Assembly (NCBI GenBank): GCA_913063125.1
Contig: CAJXZM010000041.1
Span: forward strand, 1 to 41,481
DNA length: 41,481 nt
Direction: 5' to 3'
Origin: an uncultured Gammaproteobacteria bacterium
GTDB taxonomy: Bacteria > Pseudomonadota > Gammaproteobacteria > Pseudomonadales > Ketobacteraceae
Shown piece by piece: positions 34,224 through 41,481 of the stretch. The notes under the pieces are model-generated. The model ran no database searches, was not told the origin of the DNA, and saw only the letters and a list, made by a program, of their open reading frames with translations. Numbering within the stretch: position 1 is the first letter of the stretch; every line of letters starts with the position of its first letter. A program made the position numbers and the translations under genes.

Positions 34224-35294
34224 GTGAACAAAATACTTCCTGCTATTTTTAGCACTGCATTTTTCACCTTGATAAATTTCCAAAGCAGTTTTGCTACTCC
34301 ATCCAATGATGAACTGAATAGACGATTAGAGTCGTTAGAAAAAAAGTATTTCCCATCAAGCGATAATTCAATTTTTGTAGATTCACTAACCCTCTACGGT
34401 TCACTGCGACCAACTATTCTGGCATTTGATGATGGTACTGATACCTCCTACGATATCGGAGATGCTCTATCACGTATCGGCTTTAAAGGTTCAATTGATA
34501 TCGCCGATGGCCTCAAAGGTATCTTTGAGGGCGAATGGTCTATAGACATATCTAACAATGGTGATTTCGGAAAAGCTCGAAAAGTGTTTGTCGGTATCAG
34601 CGGCATATATGGAACCGTTGCCATCGGTAAACAGCGCACACCACACTATTTATTAATAGCCGAACCCGTCGATATTTTTAACCATGCTAACAGTCCGTTT
34701 GCTTACGATAATGTAGGCACTTTTTTCGTTAATAACCAAGTGACCTATCAATATAACCGTAATGGATTTCGTTTATTAAGCTCCGCCCAAGTCAACGGTT
34801 CCGCAGGCGATGACAAAACCGACATGGTTAATGTTGGTGCCTCATACTCAATTCAACAGTTTTATGTCGCGGCAGCTTATCTTCGCAATATCGCGCCAGC
34901 AACAACGGACAGTTTGGGAGAAGGCGACGAATTAACCAACATAGCAACAACCGCCGCAGTAACATTAGGTGATTTTTATATCGCCGGGGCCTACCAAAAA
35001 CTCGATACAGAGACCAATGCCGATGATATAGACGGGCGAACAGTTGATATTTCTGGTTCAATGAAGCTACCTAACGAGTCTAAAGTAAAAGCTGGTCTTT
35101 TTAGCTATGACGATGGTTTAGATACTGCATCAAATGAACACAAGGGCTGGAACATTACATTTGAAAAGCAATTTAATTCGCAATTTCGTGGGCATATTGA
35201 ATATTTAGCCAAAGACTTTAAAAGCTCAGGGAAAGACAATCAAAACGCCTTAACTCTGGGCCTTCGATATGACTTTGAACGTATAATAGATTAA
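34224..35294 (+). CDS. General porin (Porin_4-like)
   Basis: I prefer the GTG at 34224 (AGGTG 7 bases upstream, product MNKILPAIF...) over the GTG at 34215. The 356-residue protein has a signal peptide ending near SFA-TP, a short coiled N-terminal segment (LNRRLESLEKKYFP) and a barrel with typical strands (LTLYGSLRPTI, RIGFKGSIDI, ALTLGLRYDF). It lies 23 bases before a solute-binding protein gene, suggesting uptake of the same ligand through the outer membrane. Confidence 0.8.
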   Translation: MNKILPAIFSTAFFTLINFQSSFATPSNDELNRRLESLEKKYFPSSDNSIFVDSLTLYGSLRPTILAFDDGTDTSYDIGDALSRIGFKGSIDIADGLKGIFEGEWSIDISNNGDFGKARKVFVGISGIYGTVAIGKQRTPHYLLIAEPVDIFNHANSPFAYDNVGTFFVNNQVTYQYNRNGFRLLSSAQVNGSAGDDKTDMVNVGASYSIQQFYVAAAYLRNIAPATTDSLGEGDELTNIATTAAVTLGDFYIAGAYQKLDTETNADDIDGRTVDISGSMKLPNESKVKAGLFSYDDGLDTASNEHKGWNITFEKQFNSQFRGHIEYLAKDFKSSGKDNQNALTLGLRYDFERIID

Positions 35295-35317
35295 ACCAAA
35301 TAACTTAGGCAACGATC

Positions 35318-36088
35318 ATGCGACTTTCTATACTTTTGGTAACTATCTCTGTTTCATTCATTATTGCCAATGCAAACGCTACCGCTATCATTATTGTTGG
35401 AGACGATAGCTACCCACCATACTCCTATAACGATCACGGGGAAGCAAAAGGAATCTATACTGACATCATTCGTTCTGCCCTGAAAAAGATCCCCGAGATT
35501 TCCGCAAAGATTGAAACCAAACCGTGGAAACGCGGGCTAAAAATGATAGAAAACGGAGAGATAACATTCCTCTACCCCCCTTACAAAAGAACTAAGGAGC
35601 GACCTTACATGTCTTACTCGGTACCTATTCTTGACGAGAAATTGGTACTTTTCTGTCGCAAAGACCTAATGACCTCGCCTCGCCCAAACTTTCCTGATGA
35701 TTACACCGGCCTATCCATTGGAGAAAACCTAGGTTTCTCATCAGGGGAAATAGCTAACAAAGCGAAAGATGACGGAACCATTCGTTTATCATCAGCCAAG
35801 GGTACCGTTGCCAATTTAAAAAAACTGATACTAAAACGTTTAGATTGCTATATTAACGATAAGTTATCCATTCTAGCTGAGTTAAAATCCCTCGAAAAAA
35901 GTAATGCTTACGATGGATCTTCGATTGTTGAGGCGGCAACCCTAAGTGTTGAACAAGGTTTCTTAGGTGTAGCAACAAAAGGGGCTTCCACCAAAGATCA
36001 ATCATTTCTTAAAAAGTTCAACTCCGTTATTCTCGACATGCAGAAAAATGGAAGTATTGACGCTATAGTCAAAAACCATACCGAATAA
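35318..36088 (+). CDS. Periplasmic solute-binding protein (SBP_bac_3 type)
   Basis: This 256-residue protein has a signal peptide ending near NANA-TA (residue 22) and the pattern GDDSYPPYSYNDHGEAKGIY, followed by KPWKRGLKMIENGEITFLYPPYKRTKERPYM, typical of family 3 binding proteins. It is distinct from the binding protein at 32998-33777. It is probably cotranscribed with the porin. No ABC permease or ATPase is adjacent. Confidence 0.8.
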   Translation: MRLSILLVTISVSFIIANANATAIIIVGDDSYPPYSYNDHGEAKGIYTDIIRSALKKIPEISAKIETKPWKRGLKMIENGEITFLYPPYKRTKERPYMSYSVPILDEKLVLFCRKDLMTSPRPNFPDDYTGLSIGENLGFSSGEIANKAKDDGTIRLSSAKGTVANLKKLILKRLDCYINDKLSILAELKSLEKSNAYDGSSIVEAATLSVEQGFLGVATKGASTKDQSFLKKFNSVILDMQKNGSIDAIVKNHTE

Positions 36089-36156
36089 ACCACCTATAGA
36101 TTAGGAATCCACGTCAACAACAAACGATTGGCATTCATATATAAGTTTCTATTGAT

Positions 36157-37839
36157 TTAAAACTTTTCAACACTCACTGCCCACCCCTTCTTCCTACATA
36201 TCGTAGCAACAGCATCAGTCATCCCATCAGGCCCGCACACAAAACAATGAGGGTTACTTAATTCTTGAGAGACTGCGTCAAACACCCCCTCCCAATCAGG
36301 TCGTTCTCGACTAATAACAACATCATTATGTGCACGTTGTTGCAACCAAGCAGGCAATCCACTGGGCTCATTATTTTTCGTCAAATAAATATGAACCTTA
36401 CCACCACCAATCAACGGCGACGTTAGAAAAGGTTCTAACCAAGACAACAAGCTGCTTTCACGCAAGACCCACACCAAATGAAATTGTTTTATTCTCGATG
36501 AATTAAACAACATCGTATGCATGAACCCCAAAAATGGCGTAACGCCAATACCTCCAGCAATCATCAACCACTGATCTTCTTTCGTCGGTCTGGCAGCAGG
36601 GCTAGCAAAAGGCCCCCGAATATCTACGACAAGGTTGGTAGATTCTTCGCCATTTAATAGACCAAACAAACCGTCAGTCCAATCTCCCAGCGCTTTGATT
36701 TTTAACACAATGAGATCATCCCCTTCTCGCATTCCAGTTAACGAGAAATCATGCCATTCATAGCGCTTTAGTGCAGGAATTCGAAGCTGAACATAATGCC
36801 CTGGCTTAATATCAAACCCATCTGGTCGTTTCATCTCAAAACGTAAAACCGTACTGCTAACTCTATCAAGTCGAGCCAACTGGCCTTTGTATATGCGAAC
36901 GTAATGCGATAGAAAGTATTCAATCGCCAATATTACTGCTGGTACCACCAGCCAGTTGTATCTCGGGATATGCAACAGCGCTAGAATTACCATTAAATAC
37001 CCGAGACGATGTATGTGTTGAAACATATGGTGATGACGCCGTCTCATAAATCGTAACGAGGTAAACCACAAAGGAATCAATATAAGCAGCATCACTATTC
37101 CACAAACATTAATTCGAAACTGTCGCGAATAGATACCATTTCCGCTCAATGACACTACATCATCATAATAACTCAGTGGCAACGAAGGTATGGCGTACGT
37201 CATCGTTGACGAAGCACTATGGCATTTACTGCAGTCCTCTTTCATTATGGGCTGGATAATGTCATGGAAGTCATCTCTAGGCATTCCGTTGTTGATCCAT
37301 TGCATGACATCATCAATGCTCTCGTCTTCACTAACAAACTCGTACATTGTGGTTTTCATTGAACGTACAACATCGGGCTCATCACCCAGTAGTACGTCCA
37401 TAAAAGGCGCATCCAGTGTATTAAAATACAACAGATAACAAGCGCCATGTATTAGTGCAGCCGCCATTAACAAATGGCCCAACCAACGATGAATATTTTT
37501 CGCATGGTCCAGCGGTAACCAAGCAGTCCAACGAGAGCGCCACAATGCGGCTAAACCGTGCCGCATCACTGGCAACCATAACAAACACAATGCTAACAAA
37601 AGCGTGTAGGAACACCCTCTTGCCAATTGTAAAAATAGGTTGGTGGTTTCGTTCGAGTTATAACAAAACCCCAACCAAAATTGATAGACAAACCCTGCAA
37701 AAAGCAACACAGCCCAAGGTAATGTCAACCAAGTACGATAGTAGCGTGACAATTTTCTAGATAACGATGTCATCCCACGAACAAACGGAGAAATGCCAAA
37801 CGTACTGGGTACTTTTGAGTTGTCTACCAATCCATTCAT
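36157..37839 (-). CDS. Ferric-reductase-like flavocytochrome with inserted c-haem motif
   Basis: This 560-residue protein has a ferric reductase/NOX-type membrane part with helices and paired His residues (HRWLGHLL, LIHGACY, FQHIHRLGY, LLHIPRY) suited to two b haems. A flavodoxin-reductase half follows: FAD site WHDFSLTG, NAD(P) site GGIGVTPFLGFM and C-terminal FVCGPDGMTDAV. A loop of about 80 residues after helix 3 carries CSKCH (203-207), a c-type haem motif, expected to face the periplasm. It would move electrons from cytoplasmic NAD(P)H to the periplasm. It is the last gene of the porin/haem-protein unit. Confidence 0.85.
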   Translation of the reverse strand: MNGLVDNSKVPSTFGISPFVRGMTSLSRKLSRYYRTWLTLPWAVLLFAGFVYQFWLGFCYNSNETTNLFLQLARGCSYTLLLALCLLWLPVMRHGLAALWRSRWTAWLPLDHAKNIHRWLGHLLMAAALIHGACYLLYFNTLDAPFMDVLLGDEPDVVRSMKTTMYEFVSEDESIDDVMQWINNGMPRDDFHDIIQPIMKEDCSKCHSASSTMTYAIPSLPLSYYDDVVSLSGNGIYSRQFRINVCGIVMLLILIPLWFTSLRFMRRRHHHMFQHIHRLGYLMVILALLHIPRYNWLVVPAVILAIEYFLSHYVRIYKGQLARLDRVSSTVLRFEMKRPDGFDIKPGHYVQLRIPALKRYEWHDFSLTGMREGDDLIVLKIKALGDWTDGLFGLLNGEESTNLVVDIRGPFASPAARPTKEDQWLMIAGGIGVTPFLGFMHTMLFNSSRIKQFHLVWVLRESSLLSWLEPFLTSPLIGGGKVHIYLTKNNEPSGLPAWLQQRAHNDVVISRERPDWEGVFDAVSQELSNPHCFVCGPDGMTDAVATICRKKGWAVSVEKF

Positions 37840-37841
37840 GA

Positions 37842-38930
37842 CTATTTCTTGAAAGTTAATTTAACGGATTTTTTATGGTAAATATGGTTTATTTGGCTAT
37901 TATCAAACGCCGTTACACCAAAATAATATGCCTTATCCAGATCATCGAACTGTACATCTTGACTGTCACTTTTCTCATAGCGTGTAACAAGCTTACGTTT
38001 AATTTCCAACTGCCAATGGTCATCCTTCCAGACCCCTTTAGCACTAACATCACCGCGTGAACCTTTCAAAGGGCCAGTTACGATCCCGCCAATGCGATCC
38101 CCTGCTTTGAACGTATCTTTAAACGGAACCTTCGATGCATCCAACACCCAGAGCGGTGCTTCTACGTCGATGTCTCCATTCATCCATGCAGGAAATTCCG
38201 TATCATTGGTGTTATTGTAGTAACCACCTCCAGAGTGATCGTCAGTTTGACGCCCCCATTTCTTATTCGTTTCATGCTCATTATTAACAAAGCCATCTTC
38301 CATCTGCCCGTTAGGGTTGGTACGCATGCCTTTCCAATGCCACTCATCGGTAGTCTCTCCCTCTTTCTTTGTATAATGACGACCAGAAGAACTGTCTTTG
38401 ATACCCTCAAGCAAACCATCTTCCACCATGTGGCATGACTTATCACAACCTTTTTTAATAAAACCACGCTCATTGATATTCCAATAGACTGCTAACTTAT
38501 CTTCGTAATAGGTATTTTCGTGTATCGTGCTATCTTTATTTGATAACTGTTTCCAGGTACCGTCACCGCTTTTTTCCCAGGGAAATCGCGCTAAGCTGAT
38601 AGTGGGGTCATACCACCGATAAAGAAAATAAATATTTTCGCCATCATACATACTACGAACTTCAAGCTCTGTTTCTTTTAGCCCTTCATACCCATTATTG
38701 GGTTCATAAGGTAGTTCATTTAAGGTAATTGTTAATGGTGTTGCTAAGTCCCAAGATACATCCCTCTCACCATCTATCACAACGACATTTTTCACCAGGA
38801 CACTTTCCATCGTCAAGCCTTTTGCCATAACATCAGCAATTAACAAAGAACTCGTTAATAAAATGACAATAATTTCTACCATAGAGAATCCAAACCTAAG
38901 TTTAGATATTTTGGGCACAGAGAATTTCAT
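37842..38930 (-). CDS. Ethylbenzene-dehydrogenase-gamma-related haem protein, prepilin-like N-terminus
   Basis: This 362-residue protein matches the EBDH/DMSO-reductase-family haem-binding subunit pattern (IDGERDVSWDLATPLTI, YDGENIYFLYRWYDPT, DKLAVYWNI). It contains CDKSCH (162-167), a C-x3-C-H variant that could bind c-type haem. The N-terminus reads FG/FSMVEIIVILL (Gly14, Phe15, Glu19), fitting a prepilin peptidase motif; it could equally be a Sec signal cleaved near VMA-KG. AAGGAA lies 10 bases before the ATG. It starts directly upstream of the flavocytochrome gene (2-base gap), so electron flow between them is likely. Confidence 0.75.
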   Translation of the reverse strand: MKFSVPKISKLRFGFSMVEIIVILLTSSLLIADVMAKGLTMESVLVKNVVVIDGERDVSWDLATPLTITLNELPYEPNNGYEGLKETELEVRSMYDGENIYFLYRWYDPTISLARFPWEKSGDGTWKQLSNKDSTIHENTYYEDKLAVYWNINERGFIKKGCDKSCHMVEDGLLEGIKDSSSGRHYTKKEGETTDEWHWKGMRTNPNGQMEDGFVNNEHETNKKWGRQTDDHSGGGYYNNTNDTEFPAWMNGDIDVEAPLWVLDASKVPFKDTFKAGDRIGGIVTGPLKGSRGDVSAKGVWKDDHWQLEIKRKLVTRYEKSDSQDVQFDDLDKAYYFGVTAFDNSQINHIYHKKSVKLTFKK

Positions 38931-39011
38931 AGCAAAGCGTTTCCTTATTGCGGATTGATTGATTTTAATTGATGAACTACGTTGTTGATTTTTAGAAATG
39001 AAATATATTCT

Positions 39012-40004
39012 TTAGAAAGGATGTTTTATTCCAATGGCAACATAACGATTACGCTGCCCCTCTTCGTCAGCATCACGGCGTGTATAGTAACCATATAACA
39101 CTGAACGTTTTCCTAACTTATGGTCGACTGCCAGTGAAAACTGACTTGCATCAGAACGAGAAATGGAACGATCGCTAACGATATATTGCGCTTTAAGCGT
39201 ATTACTTTGTAGACCGTACGCCGCGCTCACTCCGTATGCATTGGCTTTATCCTTACCGTCGATAAAACTAATTTCGCTATCACTTATCTTGGATCGCTGA
39301 TAAAACGCCCCAACATTAAGCGACCCGCTACCCACAGCGTCCCACCGCCAACCTCCAATGAGACGTAATTGATCCTGTTGTTTTATATCTGCGTTAAAAC
39401 CGATACTCATATACAATTGCTTTTGCGAGAGAACCAAGGACCCTGACACCCCATCTGCAGGGCCATCCTCATCACCCTCGCCAGGGTTTTCACCAGGCAC
39501 TATTGCCAACGTTACCGCTAGGGGGCCCAGAAGCCTACGGCTATCATATTGCAACACGTTACTTAGGCGCTCTTCACCATCAATAATTTTGCCGAGCTCT
39601 CCTTGAAGGTCATTAAAAAGATCAAAACCTCCTTTTGCTTCTTTAAAGGGAATGGTAATCCGCCCACCTTTTAACCTTCCCCACTCTCCCTGTATACCAA
39701 CAAAGGTATCTCGCTGGGATACTGTTTGCCCGTTCTTATCTCCATCATCCACCTCCACGCCATATTCAATCTGGTATAACAGTGCGAGTGAGTCCTCGAT
39801 CGATGTTTTCCCTTTAAAACCTAGGCGAGACGCGTTACTTTCTAATTTCCAAACACTACCACTTTCTGCACTGTGTTCGTTTTGATAAGACACATTCAAT
39901 CGCCCATAAACGGTTCCATCAATCGGGCCTAGGGCGTGCACCCATACGGGGAAAAAACAAAGAATAGCGCCGAATGATGGCACCCAATAAAATTTATGTC
40001 GCAT
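39012..40004 (-). CDS. Porin (Porin_4-like)
   Basis: This 330-residue protein has a signal peptide ending near VHA-LG (residue 25) and porin strands (GTVYGRLNVSYQ, ASRLGFKGKTSI, RDTFVGIQGEWGRLKGGRI), and ends in Phe. AGGAGG lies 5 bases before the ATG. It is first in a unit with two redox proteins. It could pass the electron acceptor or its complex through the outer membrane, or form a porin-cytochrome assembly; the latter is speculative. Confidence 0.82.
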   Translation of the reverse strand: MRHKFYWVPSFGAILCFFPVWVHALGPIDGTVYGRLNVSYQNEHSAESGSVWKLESNASRLGFKGKTSIEDSLALLYQIEYGVEVDDGDKNGQTVSQRDTFVGIQGEWGRLKGGRITIPFKEAKGGFDLFNDLQGELGKIIDGEERLSNVLQYDSRRLLGPLAVTLAIVPGENPGEGDEDGPADGVSGSLVLSQKQLYMSIGFNADIKQQDQLRLIGGWRWDAVGSGSLNVGAFYQRSKISDSEISFIDGKDKANAYGVSAAYGLQSNTLKAQYIVSDRSISRSDASQFSLAVDHKLGKRSVLYGYYTRRDADEEGQRNRYVAIGIKHPF

Positions 40005-40028
40005 AACGGCCTCCTAATTTCGTTAGGC

Positions 40029-40056
40029 ATTATACACGCGACGTTAATACGAACAA
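40029..40056 (-). promoter_or_regulatory. Sigma-70-like promoter of the porin/redox operon
   Basis: On the minus strand TTGTTC (40056-40051), a 16-base spacer and a perfect TATAAT (40034-40029), about 25 bases before the porin start. Confidence 0.65.
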
Positions 40057-40091
40057 CTATCATTTAGATTTTCATTCGAAACAGATTACCG

Positions 40092-40124
40092 TCTATTTAA
40101 TACACCACTCAAATCTATTTAATA
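40092..40124. repeat. Direct repeat, two helical turns apart, upstream of porin promoter
   Basis: TCTATTTAATA occurs at 40092-40102 and again at 40114-40124, a 22-base period. This spacing and its place 40-70 bases upstream of the -35 suit an activator binding to one face of the DNA. Confidence 0.5.
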
Positions 40125-40434
40125 TGTTTAAATCAATTTACTAGTTGGATGACGTTCTTACTTGAAACTAACGAGTTACCCAATAGAAATGCACTAAACC
40201 CTATCTGTAGATGCCTGCACTTATAAATGACCATGCGCACACTTATCCGTCATTTCGTGCCTACTTTATTTGACGCTACACGGGTTGGCTGCTGGTTGTT
40301 TTACGAATCTATTATGCCAGTGAATATTATCGCTTGTTGGATGTTGATCGATACATTTTGATACCCCAACAAACCGCTTCATCATCAATGCGTGGCATCT
40401 GTACATCAAGGGGATTTTCAGATTGTAACAACCA
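40125..40434. other. Intergenic region without recognised gene
   Basis: Nothing convincing was seen here. It may include decayed parts of the lost reductase gene whose 3' end is at 40435-40519. Confidence 0.4.
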
Positions 40435-40519
40435 TTTTAAACTTCTCGACACTCACACACCACACATTCTCTCTGCACTGCGTCACGACAGCATTTGTCA
40501 TTTCATCAGGCCCACGCAC
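40435..40519 (-). pseudogene. Decayed C-terminal fragment of a second flavocytochrome reductase
   Basis: The DNA aligns without gaps to the 3' end of the reductase gene (36156-36240), with 62 of 85 bases identical. On the minus strand it reads GPDEMTNAVVTQCRENVWCV and then SVEKF, against GPDGMTDAVATICRKKGWAV and SVEKF. The original stop is lost. No longer homologous frame is visible upstream, so only the tail of a paralogous gene remains. Confidence 0.7.
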
Positions 40520-40619
40520 TCCATCCGACCTTGCTTAGCGCCGCGGTGCTGAGAAAAAATAATTGGAAATAATTTGGCATTTTACTTCGAAAGGCCTTTT
40601 ATGCTAATGTGCGCCCCAT

Positions 40620-40775
40620 CTTGAAGGTGCCTATCAGTAAACGTTGCCGCGTTTATTTGGATAGGTTAAAAGGGAAGTTTGGTAAACACAGACAAAATCT
40701 TGGCTTGTCTGTCACATTCCAACGCTGCCCCCGCAACGGTATTCATTTTAATGAAAGCCCGAAACCTGCCTTTAG
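40620..40775 (+). promoter_or_regulatory. Cobalamin (adenosylcobalamin) riboswitch
   Basis: Class-defining segments appear in order: GGTGCC, AAAAGGGAAGTTTGGTAAAC, the core GCTGCCCCCGCAACGGTA and the closing AAGCCCGAAACCTGCC. They lie in the leader of a TonB-receptor gene, the usual target of this riboswitch in proteobacteria. Confidence 0.9.
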
Positions 40776-40788
40776 ATATGACACGTAC

Positions 40789-40807
40789 ATGAAGCGGAGG
40801 GCTTCAT
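40789..40807 (+). promoter_or_regulatory. Hairpin after riboswitch (expression platform candidate)
   Basis: A 7-bp stem (ATGAAGC / GCTTCAT) with a GGAGG loop follows the aptamer by about 20 bases. T-rich sequence appears only later (near 40823), so it may act as a regulatory structure rather than a strong terminator. Confidence 0.45.
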
Positions 40808-40923
40808 AGAGCGGTATTATTTGCCTTTTTGATTGTGACATCATTACGCATCCACTACCCCTATCTATCCCCTCCCTCATTCGTATTTTTTTGCAGTAAT
40901 CTAACGATTGAGGTTTCAGAATA

Positions 40924-41481
40924 ATGAGTAGTATCCTAAATCACCGTCCAGCAAAGATGGTTCTATTAGCTTTTTTCTTGCATGGCCTTTCAAGTATCGC
41001 CCTCGCGGAAAAAAACGATATTGAACTTGTAGAAGTTCGCGGAAAAAATCCCTCCATTGGTTTAAACCTAAAAGGAAGCAATGGCGCATCGAACCGTTTG
41101 GGGTTAGACATCATCAAAACCCCAGCCAGTGTTGACGTTATTTCCAAAGAAGATATCGCTATTAAAGCGGATTATTCCTCGTTATCTACCGTTACCCGAG
41201 CTACCGGTTTTGCAGCCAGTGCCAGCCCAGGAAATGGTGGCACCTCCATGTCGGTTCGCGGTTTTAACGGTCATGGTGCAATTGTACAAACTTATGATGG
41301 CACTCGATTATACGTTGGGGCAGGCACCGTCACATTCCCTGCGGACACATGGACAATTGAAAAGATCGAGGTATTACGTGGACCGGGCTCAGTGACTAAT
41401 GGCATTGGCGCGATAGGGGGAACTGTAAATTATGTTCCTAAGGCTCCTACATTCGAAGCACCATCCAATGAGATCGATGTG
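40924..41481 (+). CDS. TonB-dependent outer-membrane receptor (3' end outside window)
   Basis: The first 186 residues of a TonB receptor are present. They comprise a signal peptide ending near ALA-EK (residue 28), a TonB-box-like IELVEVRG and a plug domain (TPASVDVISKEDI, MSVRGFNGHG, IEKIEVLRGPGSVTNGIGAIGG) of the siderophore-receptor subtype. The frame is open to the window end. The cobalamin riboswitch in its leader implies repression by B12, so the substrate is probably a corrinoid or a B12-linked nutrient, although the plug looks siderophore-like. Confidence 0.9.
   Translation, partial: MSSILNHRPAKMVLLAFFLHGLSSIALAEKNDIELVEVRGKNPSIGLNLKGSNGASNRLGLDIIKTPASVDVISKEDIAIKADYSSLSTVTRATGFAASASPGNGGTSMSVRGFNGHGAIVQTYDGTRLYVGAGTVTFPADTWTIEKIEVLRGPGSVTNGIGAIGGTVNYVPKAPTFEAPSNEIDV

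Noticed and set aside
40060-40080. Fur box before the porin/redox operon
   Set aside because: ATCATTTAGATTTTCATT is too far from the consensus to support regulation by Fur.

Overview
The window looks like a chromosomal segment of a marine-type gammaproteobacterium: AT-leaning base use, Fur boxes, Sec and lipoprotein signals, trimeric-type porins, an MSHA/type IV pilus-like operon and a TonB receptor. The family assignment is inference from gene content only. No tRNA, rRNA, CRISPR array or origin was seen.

Region 1 (1-9.3 kb) holds a di-haem DUF1111 protein cut by the window edge. A minus-strand MoxR / DUF58 / transglutaminase / small membrane protein operon follows, then a second DUF1111 protein with a membrane partner, a cupredoxin and a 97-residue protein. 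Three Fur boxes lie between 8.0 and 9.1 kb, so part of this is probably an iron-starvation set. The MoxR-transglutaminase module carries two lesions: a 4-bp tandem-repeat frameshift in moxR, and serine in place of the catalytic cysteine in the transglutaminase.

Region 2 (9.3-11.3 kb) is a graveyard of IS4-family transposase, with one long broken copy and a small inverted fragment of a second.

Region 3 (11.4-28.4 kb) pairs a Fur-box-preceded RTX protein that has a Sec signal peptide with a divergent 12-gene operon. The operon encodes a hybrid type IV pilus / type II secretion machine: three prepilin-like proteins, a PilM-PilN fusion with an inserted MshEN-like domain, PilO, a PilT-like ATPase, a GspE/PilB ATPase, a GspF/PilC platform protein, a PilP/GspC-like protein, a secretin with a C-terminal extension, and a lipoprotein. 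No prepilin peptidase is present. This is the best candidate for an undescribed system; the RTX protein is a plausible, unproven substrate.

Region 4 (28.4-36.1 kb) has a metzincin lipoprotein, an outer-membrane barrel with an ABCG-like ATPase/permease and a membrane-anchored protein, a Fur-controlled short ORF or small RNA, and two orphan extracellular solute-binding proteins flanking a porin.

Region 5 (36.1-41.5 kb) is a porin / haem-binding dehydrogenase-gamma-like protein / ferric-reductase-like flavocytochrome operon. Both redox proteins carry c-type haem motifs in unusual places. A decayed fragment of a second reductase lies upstream. The window ends in a cobalamin riboswitch followed by the 5' part of a TonB-dependent receptor gene.
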